From: JBELHO01 sp042091375
GTDB taxonomy: Bacteria > Pseudomonadota > Gammaproteobacteria > Enterobacterales > Alteromonadaceae
Length of the DNA stretch: 44,528 bases
NCBI GenBank assembly: GCA_042091375.1
Contig: JBELHO010000026.1
Location: 1 to 44,528 of the forward strand
Reading direction: 5' to 3'
Shown here: piece after piece, positions 8,101-14,892 of the stretch
Layout: each line of letters starts with the position of its first letter
Position numbering within the stretch: the first letter of the stretch is position 1
Position numbers and translations under genes: made by a program
Notes under the pieces: model-generated
Told to the model about the DNA's origin: nothing
What the model saw: only the letters and a program-made list of their open reading frames with translations
The model's database searches: none

Positions 8101-9058
8101 CTGAAATAATTAAAGTCGCTGAATTGGCTGAGCCATTGTCATCACCATTGTCACCGCCATTGTTATCACCGTTGTCACCACCATTGTCATCAGCGTTATC
8201 ATCAGCACAGGCATCGGCTTGATATATTTTACTGACCCACTCTGGATGATCAATGAATGGGTTGCGGTTGCCTTGAAATTCATAAATTGTATCGTTTCGC
8301 ATTTGCTCAAAACTGTCTACTGGATCAGCTGCATGCCATTCAAGTAAACGACACAAGCGACCTATGCTAGGCTCTCCAGTACTGGTCAAACGATCTACTA
8401 CTGTTAAATCTGGGGTGTTATCCATTCCTTGATAGCGGGTATCCATATAAAATATCATCCGTGCCACATCACCTTTGACACTGTCACGTGGTTCAAATGA
8501 ATCTGCATCTACACGGTTTTCGGGCGCTTCTGACAAAGGAGCGTCACTGTTGTCAAAATCTAAGTTTCCGCGCGACGAATTAACCGACATATCGGTTGGT
8601 CTTAAGTGGTGTATATCGGTATAGGCCTCGAGATCACTGGCTGCAAATCCATGGCTTTTTGCCCAAACGTGTTCACGGTTCCAATTATCCGGATCTTGGC
8701 TTTGCGAGCCGCTGCCGTTGGCAGACTTGGCTAGAGAAATACCGCGGTATAGCAAGATGACATTATCACTATTGTTGGGATCTTGATCGGTTTTAGTGAG
8801 TGCAGTCCAAACTTCCGCATAACTTAGATTTTTATGATTGTTAGTGATTACTTCGCTTAAAGAATTCTTGATCTCTTCAGCGGTGAAGTTATTGGTTATA
8901 GCTGTTATTGCATTTGCATAATAGTTACTGTCATTAAAATTATTTGCATCTGCTACTTTGCTCAGAGGTGGGCAATTGAAGCAGGCATTTTCTACATCAT
9001 TGGCTTGCGCGAACGAAGCGGTCAGACATAAGAGTAACGATGGATACTGAAATTTCAT
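5147..9058 (-). CDS. Large secreted double-nuclease with lamin-tail domains and a C-terminal dockerin
   Basis: This 1303-residue exported protein has these domains in order: signal peptide (1-19); endonuclease I domain (~45-283) with NREHVWAKSHGF and the catalytic-type TDIHHLRPTD and RGNLDF; an Asp/Asn/Gly linker (~285-313); two lamin-tail domains (~316-478 and ~484-645), each with ISEY(V/I)EGSxYNKA; an OB-fold (~690-765); an ExeM/NucH-like endonuclease-exonuclease-phosphatase domain (~915-1240) with ASFNVLNYF, ILEMENDG, INHFRSKG, LLGDLNAY and the final ASDHDP; and a type I dockerin (~1246-1298) with two complete calcium loops (D-x-D-x-D-G pattern at ~1247-1258, D-x-N-x-D-G at ~1277-1288). 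The role is extracellular DNA degradation. I chose the start at 9058 because AAGGA lies 6 bp upstream; the ATG at 9064 abuts it. A dockerin at this position, where relatives often carry a GlyGly-CTERM anchor, is unusual. Confidence 0.9.
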   Translation of the reverse strand: MKFQYPSLLLCLTASFAQANDVENACFNCPPLSKVADANNFNDSNYYANAITAITNNFTAEEIKNSLSEVITNNHKNLSYAEVWTALTKTDQDPNNSDNVILLYRGISLAKSANGSGSQSQDPDNWNREHVWAKSHGFAASDLEAYTDIHHLRPTDMSVNSSRGNLDFDNSDAPLSEAPENRVDADSFEPRDSVKGDVARMIFYMDTRYQGMDNTPDLTVVDRLTSTGEPSIGRLCRLLEWHAADPVDSFEQMRNDTIYEFQGNRNPFIDHPEWVSKIYQADACADDNADDNGGDNGDNNGGDNGDDNGSANSATLIISEYVEGSGYNKAIELFNPAASSVDLSSENYQLGRFSNGGNSATMINLQGTIAPQGTFVIASNRAADTLKELADQQSSQINHNGDDGYILYRDNEVVDSFGQIGQDPGSAWGSGEFSTKDNSLRRNNDIVNGDTITDDDFDPSIQWTGSNKDNFDNLGQHSILNPEIFISEYIEGSSYNKALELYNPAAIAIDFSVENYQLVRFSNGKTTPDTIDLIGTVPPQGTFVIAHTSAAASILAIADQLSGKVSHNGDDAYVLYHNNQVIDSFGRVGEDPGSEWGSGTTSTANNTLVRISAVKSGDLVIDDAFDPAVQWSGYANNTFDYLGTHNIDNDNNTQPNNNLGVCFDPSTKINQVQGASDASPLLNETHIVEAVVTSVFPALNGFFVQEENADQDNNVMTSEGLFILNSNNNTIPNHGDIVRVIGKVSEYYGKTQLEASQDLLQCGTTTVSATELVLPFASAAAQEALEGMYLSVNTALTVTDNYNLARYGEVTLSSDRLYAPTNIHPPGSAEVNALSVQNALNKILLDDGINGSNPADIIYPSGGLTASNTLRAGDKVSNLIGALDYSFGNYRIIPTEQPVFEFSNARTATPQLSTQGNLTIASFNVLNYFNGDGLGGGYPTARGASNAEEFSRQRAKIIAAISAMNADIIGILEMENDGFGEQSAIRDLINGLNAIAPQGVNYSFVEPNIAVNPETGIAELGGDKIKVALIYNDQKVTETGTAAYLTDFPFEYHNRPPMAQTFALNSNSESITVAINHFRSKGCSSSGGVENEDKNDGQGCYNLRRVQAAQATVAWLANNPTGVAEDNIILLGDLNAYTKEDPITTIEQAGYSNLTAMFTGQWGYSYTYQGQSGTLDHALASAALTPQVLDLTEWHINADEPKALDYNTEYKTAEQIAVFYQDDAYRASDHDPIVISINLVAPIVKGDWDQDGDVDINDIRAFLYAIQMRLPIELTFDLNNDGIVNISDVRFMITLCTRLRCAV

Positions 9059-9158
9059 TAACATTCCTTTTTTTATGTGTTTTTGTTATTGATAACCCAT
9101 CACTGGCAGTGCCGGTGGACATTATTTTTGCTTACCAGTGCTGAATAAGTAGATGTTA

Positions 9159-9186
9159 GAAATACTCAACCTGACTGTTTGGTCAA
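9159..9186 (-). promoter_or_regulatory. Possible sigma-70 promoter for the nuclease/cohesin-like operon
   Basis: Read on the minus strand, TTGACC (9186-9181) is followed after 16 bp by TATTTC (9164-9159). The pair lies about 100 bp upstream of the nuclease start. The -10 box is weak, so this is only a candidate. Confidence 0.3.
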
Positions 9187-9486
9187 GTTAATAAGGGAAG
9201 TGTAAATCGGTAATGTGACATGAGTATTAAGAATATAATACAGGCAAGATAAATTAAGTTTTTAGCTTTTATTGTTTTTTATTAATAGTTTATTTTAGTT
9301 GATGGGTTGATTTAAGATTTGCGTTTAAACGTAACCGTTTGTGGATTGCAATTTATTACAGGGTGGTTAATAAAATAAGTAACCAAGTGGTTGGTTTGTT
9401 AAGGGCGACTGTACAACTCAAATACCGCCTGTTGATAACGGTGGATTGGCAATGGTTCAAAAAACAAAAAATGCAGCTTTGCGCAA

Positions 9487-9515
9487 CTGAAGTCGTTATA
9501 AATAAACGACTTCAG
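9487..9515 (-). terminator. Perfect 11-bp hairpin just after dsbA
   Basis: CTGAAGTCGTT and AACGACTTCAG form a perfect inverted repeat around a 7-nt AT loop. On the minus strand it begins 22 bp after the dsbA stop. There is no immediate U-tract; a T-rich stretch comes only about 15 bp later. It may be a terminator or a 3'-end stabilising structure. Confidence 0.5.
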
Positions 9516-9537
9516 GAGCAGATAGACAGGATAAAAA

Positions 9538-10173
9538 TTAATCTAAGGTAAACAGATAAGCGATCAGATTTTTGTAATCCTCAATGGGATTGTTTTTGTC
9601 TAACTTATTTGCATTAATAACGTATTTACCATTAACCACAAAGGTAGGTACGCTGGTTAAATGACGACTGCGCGATAGTTTGTCTTGCTCCTTTTTGTTG
9701 CGCTTGGCTTGACCGACAATAGAAAAACCTTTCATACCCGCGTCGAATTTATCGGCTTCACCACCGGCTTTAATAAATATGTTTTTAACATCTTCAATGC
9801 CAGTTACCGGTTGACGCTTTGATTGAATATGGGTAAAAACTTCGGCATTAAATTTTTCAACTATATTGGTTTTATCAGCAACTATTTGCGCTTTAGACAA
9901 TAAAAATTGAATATCAGCACTGGTTTGTCCCATAAAATCTACATGGGTCTTTTTAAAAACGGCGTTTTCAGGCATGCTTTGCTTAAAACCGGTAAGATGG
10001 GTTTCAATAGATCGACAGGCTGGACAGTAATAAGAAAAATACTCTCTAAGTTCGGGGGTTGATGTTGGCTTTCCGGGGATCACTTTATAGTGAACGCCTT
10101 CTTGATAATCTGCCGAGTAGGCAAAAAATGAGGGAACGAGTAACATGCACAAGGTGAAAAAAATATGTTTCAT
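9538..10173 (-). CDS. dsbA: Periplasmic thiol:disulfide oxidoreductase, DsbA family
   Basis: This 211-residue periplasmic protein introduces disulfide bonds into exported proteins. It has a signal peptide (about residues 1-20), a thioredoxin fold with active site YYCPACR (Cys50 and Cys53), a helical insert in the middle and the cis-proline loop TSVPTFVVNGKY near the C-terminus. The active-site dipeptide is Pro-Ala, not the Pro-His of classical DsbA, which would be expected to change the redox potential. The start at 10173 gives a normal signal peptide. The gene is divergent from the TIGR00266 gene and ends at the hairpin at 9487-9515. The secreted nuclease encoded next door contains several cysteines, but a direct link is speculation. 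Confidence 0.9.
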   Translation of the reverse strand: MKHIFFTLCMLLVPSFFAYSADYQEGVHYKVIPGKPTSTPELREYFSYYCPACRSIETHLTGFKQSMPENAVFKKTHVDFMGQTSADIQFLLSKAQIVADKTNIVEKFNAEVFTHIQSKRQPVTGIEDVKNIFIKAGGEADKFDAGMKGFSIVGQAKRNKKEQDKLSRSRHLTSVPTFVVNGKYVINANKLDKNNPIEDYKNLIAYLFTLD

Positions 10174-10452
10174 AGTATTTGGCTCTAATTGTCATTATCT
10201 TATATGGGTTTAAAACTATGGACGATAATATCACTATTACCTTCAATAGCTAGTATCAAAATAACTTTTCGATCTCAGGGCGTTGCAATACATAATTAAT
10301 ACAGGCAACACTTGATAACCACAGTAAATCGAAACAGGAATACTACGACACTTAACTGAATCAAAGCTGAATACAATGATTTTTTTCTGGAAAATTAGCT
10401 TTATATCAAGGATTATATAAACACTAGTGTTGCACCAAATTAAGGAAAATAG

Positions 10453-11199
10453 ATGAAAAGTCATGAAATCGATTATCAAATTATTGGCGAATCAATGCAG
10501 ATGGTTGAGGTAGAACTGGATCAAGGTGAAACTGTTATTGCCGAAGCCGGTGCCATGAATTACATGGAGGACGGCATTGAGTTTGCTACCAAAATGGGCG
10601 ATGGCTCTGATCTTGAACAAGGCTTTATGGGTAAGTTGTTTTCAGCCGGCAAGCGGATGATCACTGGTGAATCTTTGTTTATGACCCATTTTACCAGTCA
10701 AGCCTATGGCAAACGCAAAGTGGCCTTTGCGGCGCCTTTTCCCGGCTCTGTTGTTGCCATAGACTTAGCGCAAATGGGCGGCAGTGTTACCTGCCAAAAA
10801 GACTCATTTTTATGTGCGGCGCTGGGTACCAAAGTCGATATTGCTTTCAATAAACGCTTAGGCAGTGGCTTCTTTGGTGGAGAGGGCTTTATTCTGCAGC
10901 ATTTGTCTGGTGATGGTATGGCTTTTGTGCATGCTGGTGGCACTGTCATAGAGAAACAGCTAACAGGAGAGACCTTGCGTCTCGACACTGGTTGCTTAGT
11001 CGCTTTCAGTGATGGTATTGATTACAGTATTGAAATGACTAAAGGCCTGAAAAGTATGTTTTTTGGTGGTGAAGGTCTATTTATGGCTACCCTTTCTGGG
11101 CATGGAAAAGTATGGATTCAAAGTTTACCGTTTTCTCGCTTAGCTGATCGCATTATCCAGCATGCACCAAATATTGGTGGTCGCAGTCAAGGTGAATAA
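10453..11199 (+). CDS. TIGR00266/AIM24 family protein
   Basis: This 248-residue protein of the TIGR00266 family is related to mitochondrial AIM24 and has a TRAP-like beta-sandwich. Characteristic segments are EAGAMNYMEDGIEF near the N-terminus, the Gly-rich FFGGEGFILQHLSGDG and FVHAGGTVIEKQL in the middle, and a second MFFGGEGLFMATLSGHGKVWIQSLP repeat-like segment near the C-terminus. No signal peptide or membrane helix is visible. The biochemical role of the family is unknown. The ATG is preceded by AAGGAAAATAG. About 280 bp separate it from dsbA; the spacer shows nothing I can name. Confidence 0.92.
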   Translation: MKSHEIDYQIIGESMQMVEVELDQGETVIAEAGAMNYMEDGIEFATKMGDGSDLEQGFMGKLFSAGKRMITGESLFMTHFTSQAYGKRKVAFAAPFPGSVVAIDLAQMGGSVTCQKDSFLCAALGTKVDIAFNKRLGSGFFGGEGFILQHLSGDGMAFVHAGGTVIEKQLTGETLRLDTGCLVAFSDGIDYSIEMTKGLKSMFFGGEGLFMATLSGHGKVWIQSLPFSRLADRIIQHAPNIGGRSQGE

Positions 11200-11316
11200 T
11201 TAACTATTTTGTAAAATCTCATTTTTCAACACTATGTTTGGTATCTGTTTTGCATTAAAAACGAGTATAAAGTGTGAATTTACCAAGTGCAGTGCTTGAT
11301 TAGCTGAGGAATATTA

Positions 11317-12663
11317 ATGAACCCAATTTTAGTTGTCGATGATCGCGCCGATATTCGCCTCAGCATAGCTATTTTGTTGGAAGATAATGGTTATCAGGTG
11401 GTTGAGGCTGAAAACCCGCAAATAGCGCAACTGAAAATAAAAGATCACCCCGTTGCTTTGATAATGCTAGATATGAACTTTTCTCGCGATACTACCTCGG
11501 GTGAGGAAGGTTTGAAATTTATGTCTTGGCTGGCATCAGCTAATATTGTCATCCCAGTGATCGCCATGACAGCCTGGTCAAATACTGATTTAGTTGTGCA
11601 AGCAATGAAATTAGGAGCCAAAGATTTTATTGAAAAACCTTGGCGCAACAAGCAACTATTGCATTGTATAGAGCAACAATTGACTTTGACGCGTTTAAGC
11701 GACGAAAATCAAAAATTAAAACAACATTTAAAACAACCTGAAAAACAGCAATATCAATGGCAATCACCCTGTATGCGGCAGTTATTTAATAACTTACACA
11801 TGATTGCTAGTGCTGATGTAAATATCTTGCTGACCGGGGAAAACGGCACAGGTAAAAGTGAATTAGCACACTACATTCACCAGCGTTCCAAGGTTAACCA
11901 GCAGGCCATGGTAACCGTGAATATGGGGGCGATCAATGAGGCTTTATTTGAAAGCGAAATGTTCGGTCATACCAAAGGGGCATTTACCGATGCTAAAACA
12001 GCGCGCATTGGCCGTTTCGAACTGGCTGAAAACAGCACGTTATTCCTTGATGAAATAGCTAATATCCCCCTATCTCAGCAAGCTAAATTATTGCGGGTGT
12101 TGGAAAATGGCCATTATGAGTCGGTTGGTTCAAGCCAAACCAAAAAAGCCAATTGTCGCATTATTAGCGCCACTAATGGCAATATTAGGCAACTGGTCGA
12201 AGAGGATAAGTTTCGCGATGATTTGTTCTTTCGCTTAAACACTATTGAATGTCCTCTACCCTCTCTACGAGAGCGAGATCAGGATATCTTACCTCTTTGC
12301 CATTTTTTCATCAGTCAATATTCAGAAAAGTATCAACGCGAAACGTGTCAACTCAATAAAGCCGCGCAACGGGCATTACAAGACTATCATTGGCCCGGTA
12401 ATATTCGCGAACTGAGTCACTTGCTGCAACGTGCAGTTTTACTCAATACCACAGGCACTATATCAGCAGAGCAACTGCACATAGTAAATGACGATAACAA
12501 TCTCTCACAACAACTTCCAACCATGACCTTAAAAGAGGCGGAGTTCACCTTAGTTAAACAAGCCTTACAGCAAACTAACAACCATATTCCCAAAGCAGCA
12601 GCCATTTTAGGTTTAACTAAATCGTCAATGTATCGCCGTATAGAGAAATACAACCTTGGTTAA
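11317..12663 (+). CDS. Sigma-54-dependent response regulator (NtrC family)
   Basis: This 448-residue transcriptional activator of sigma-54 RNA polymerase has three parts. The receiver domain (1-120) has the phospho-acceptor Asp52 in LIMLDMNF and Lys107 in the EKPW switch. The AAA+ domain (~148-380) has Walker A GENGTGKS at 174-181, Walker B TLFLDEI at 241-247 and the sigma-54 contact loop GAFTDA at 221-226. A C-terminal Fis-type HTH (~405-446) contains AAAILGLTKSSMYRRIEKY. The contact loop differs from the GAFTGA consensus by Gly to Asp, a variant known in this subfamily. The kinase gene overlaps the 3' end by 8 bp, so both form one operon. The target is probably the transporter operon starting at 14893, whose promoter is a sigma-54 type. 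Confidence 0.94.
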   Translation: MNPILVVDDRADIRLSIAILLEDNGYQVVEAENPQIAQLKIKDHPVALIMLDMNFSRDTTSGEEGLKFMSWLASANIVIPVIAMTAWSNTDLVVQAMKLGAKDFIEKPWRNKQLLHCIEQQLTLTRLSDENQKLKQHLKQPEKQQYQWQSPCMRQLFNNLHMIASADVNILLTGENGTGKSELAHYIHQRSKVNQQAMVTVNMGAINEALFESEMFGHTKGAFTDAKTARIGRFELAENSTLFLDEIANIPLSQQAKLLRVLENGHYESVGSSQTKKANCRIISATNGNIRQLVEEDKFRDDLFFRLNTIECPLPSLRERDQDILPLCHFFISQYSEKYQRETCQLNKAAQRALQDYHWPGNIRELSHLLQRAVLLNTTGTISAEQLHIVNDDNNLSQQLPTMTLKEAEFTLVKQALQQTNNHIPKAAAILGLTKSSMYRRIEKYNLG

Positions 12664-13936
12664 GCTCGATTCACTTGAACGCTTCTTGACGGTTAAACTG
12701 ATGTTTTTCTCTCTGCCCAGTTTTATTCTAGTTGGCCTGTTGTGGTGGCAATTACAATTAAATTGGCAATGGTTAATAGTTAGCGAGTTTTTGTTGTGCT
12801 TATTGGTGGTTTGGTTTATTGCTGTTATCAAGCTCAAGGTGATGCGATCCTATACCAGAGCCTCTTTACACCTTGATGCTATTGTCCAAGAAGATTATCA
12901 CCAGTTTGCTAAAGCTCCTTTCAACAAAGGCAAAGTAAAACAGTTTCATCAACAGCTCAGTGCCTTAAGTGAACACTTGCAAGATAAAAAATCACATTAT
13001 GATCAACACATGTTCTTGCTTTATCAGCTGATTGAACAACTCGATTCTCCAGTACTTATCTTTGATAGCAAACAACAAATCACTTTTGGCAACAAAGCTG
13101 TCTATCATTTATTTAAAACCCCTTGGCAACTGTTGAGGCACAAAACGGCCCAGTCACTAGGCTTATGTGTTGAAGGTGGCAATTGGCTATTTAGCGCTGA
13201 CAAGTTAAATAATAAATGGCAAGTTAGGCACAGTGAATTTATTGATGTTGGGCAAGTACACCAATTACTGGTTTTTATTAATATTGAATCGGTACTCAGA
13301 GCCAGCCAACTCAGTGCTTGGCAGCAAATTATTGCTGTTTTAGGCCATGAAATTCGCAATTCATTAACACCCGTGTCTTCAATGGCAGAAAGCCTTGCTG
13401 AAAAATCATTGATCGATCGAGATAAACAAGTATTAACCACCATCACCGATAGGTGTTTACAGTTGCAAAGTTTTGTTAGCCGTTATGCCAGTATTACCCA
13501 GCCGATGCAACTATCACCGCAATGGCTGTCAACTGACGATTTATCTCGATCCATTGAACAAATGTTTACCCAGCTCAATTTTACCAAGGACTTTACCATT
13601 GAGCACATTTGGGCAGATCTGAGTTTTCTCGAACAAGTGCTGATCAACTTGCTCAGAAATGCCGAAGAAGCCGATGCTAAGCACATCACCCTCAATTTTA
13701 GCCAACAAGATCAGCATGCAATTATTGAGCTGATCGACAACGGCCACGGTTTTGCTAACTTAGATAATCTTTTTGTACCGCTGTATTCCACTAAGCAACA
13801 AGGTCAAGGCATTGGTTTAAATTTCTGTCGCAACGTCATCGAACATCACAAAGGCGTGTTGGAGATAACCAATAATGAGTCTCAAGGGGTGACTGCAATG
13901 ATTATTTTACCTATCCCCGAAAAGAATCCCCATTAG
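12656..13936 (+). CDS. Membrane sensor histidine kinase
   Basis: This 426-residue inner-membrane kinase has two transmembrane helices in the first 60 residues and almost no periplasmic loop between them, so it may sense a signal within the membrane. A PAS-like segment (~125-210: LDSPVLIFDSKQQITFGNKA) follows. The dimerisation box VLGHEIRNSLTPV contains His231. The ATPase domain has an N-box LINLLRNAEEA, G1 DNGHGF and G2 GQGIGLNF. The partner is the overlapping response regulator. The start is uncertain: TTG at 12656 overlaps the regulator and keeps both helices, while the first in-frame ATG (12701) would cut into helix one. Confidence 0.9.
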   Translation: MVKLDSLERFLTVKLMFFSLPSFILVGLLWWQLQLNWQWLIVSEFLLCLLVVWFIAVIKLKVMRSYTRASLHLDAIVQEDYHQFAKAPFNKGKVKQFHQQLSALSEHLQDKKSHYDQHMFLLYQLIEQLDSPVLIFDSKQQITFGNKAVYHLFKTPWQLLRHKTAQSLGLCVEGGNWLFSADKLNNKWQVRHSEFIDVGQVHQLLVFINIESVLRASQLSAWQQIIAVLGHEIRNSLTPVSSMAESLAEKSLIDRDKQVLTTITDRCLQLQSFVSRYASITQPMQLSPQWLSTDDLSRSIEQMFTQLNFTKDFTIEHIWADLSFLEQVLINLLRNAEEADAKHITLNFSQQDQHAIIELIDNGHGFANLDNLFVPLYSTKQQGQGIGLNFCRNVIEHHKGVLEITNNESQGVTAMIILPIPEKNPH

Positions 13937-14741
13937 CTTCATCGCATAACAACGATAATAGTCACAAAAGTCCGATAATGAACCGAATAGTTCACAATCG
14001 AAGCGACGATGTGTTTCGCAGGATAGAGTGGTTAAAATACATTAAATGCAGCTAAAGTTCGCCTATCATGATGTGAAATGCGCCAAATCAAAAACATAAT
14101 GTGGCAACCTTAAATTTTCACCATTGAACAGGCGAAAAAACTTATCAGTCGTTGCATCAGCAGGGTATTTAGCTGGCAAATAGCCCTGATGATCGGGCAA
14201 TATTAGCAGTAAATAAAATAACGGATAAGGGTGATATGACTCAAATTCACCTAAAAAAGTAGTGCAATATTAGCTGTGATAGTAGTTGTAAATAGCACCT
14301 GAAAATAGGGTCTACAACTAATACCTAGCAATATTGAGTGTTGAATATAATTAACATTATCAATTCAATATGGCGATTTTGTGCAGAAAACAGCTAATTA
14401 TATGGCATTAAATAAGTAATATAGTAATAAATTATGATTATAAGAGTAAAATCTCACTGTGTTTATGATCATTATTTAAATCAAAAAAAATCAAAAAAAC
14501 ACAGATCAGTGCGACAATCTCCATAAAAAAGCACTTTAAATGAAGCCGCTGGTAGTTAACGCAAAAATGATAAATTGACTGTATGCACTACGGCAGATCA
14601 CCAACAATTGATCGATTAACTCAAGATCAAAATGAGCATGTAAAATTAACAATGATAGTCTTTTGCTCGATAAAAATCTAAAGGCTAGAAAAGCTATCAT
14701 TGGGTGAAGTGATCACAGAGTATAAAAAATAACAAAGCCCA

Positions 14742-14755
14742 GTTCGATTTCGAAC
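14742..14755. promoter_or_regulatory. Candidate enhancer dyad for the NtrC-type regulator
   Basis: GTTCGA-TT-TCGAAC is a perfect 14-bp palindrome centred about 70 bp upstream of the -24 GG. Position and symmetry fit a binding site for a dimeric Fis-type HTH. A second dyad, AATCATT/AATGATT (14789-14809), lies closer to the promoter. Confidence 0.45.
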
Positions 14756-14816
14756 TAAATACACGACGAATAAATAGTGTGTGTTTTAAATCATTGATTT
14801 TAAATGATTATATTTT

Positions 14817-14832
14817 TGGCACGATAATAGCT
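14817..14832 (+). promoter_or_regulatory. Sigma-54 (-24/-12) promoter
   Basis: TGGCACGATAATAGCT matches the sigma-54 consensus TGGCACG-N4-TTGCW at all but one defined position. GG (14818-14819) and GC (14830-14831) are separated by the required 10 bp. Transcription would start near 14842, giving a leader of about 50 nt before the HlyD-like gene. Confidence 0.82.
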
Positions 14833-14892
14833 AAATGGAAATTAACATGCAAAGCGCTAATAACCCAGTTGATAAACTAATTGCTAAAGATG

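Larger units (their letters stand above)
9059..9537. other. Intergenic region upstream of the nuclease gene
   Basis: This AT-rich stretch of about 480 bp lies between dsbA and the nuclease gene, both on the minus strand. It contains a possible promoter for the nuclease (9159-9186) and a hairpin near dsbA (9487-9515). A 70-codon plus-strand frame at 9339 starts with TTG, has no ribosome binding site and resembles nothing, so I do not call it. Confidence 0.5.
13937..14892. other. Long intergenic region before the transporter operon
   Basis: About 950 AT-rich bases hold no credible gene. The last 150 bp contain a sigma-54 promoter (14817-14832) and two dyads upstream of it. The first 700 bp hold only short frames and stop codons on both strands. 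A decayed gene, a small RNA or a long enhancer region cannot be excluded. Confidence 0.5.

Noticed and set aside
9339..9551. A 70-codon plus-strand frame upstream of the nuclease gene
   Set aside because: TTG start, no ribosome binding site, no recognisable protein features, and it runs over the dsbA 3' hairpin.
10243..10479. A 78-codon minus-strand frame between dsbA and the TIGR00266 gene
   Set aside because: It overlaps the TIGR00266 start, has no ribosome binding site and shows no recognisable features.
14701..14720. A CRP site before the exporter operon (GGTGA...TCACA)
   Set aside because: The two half-sites are separated by five bases where six are needed, so it does not fit the consensus.
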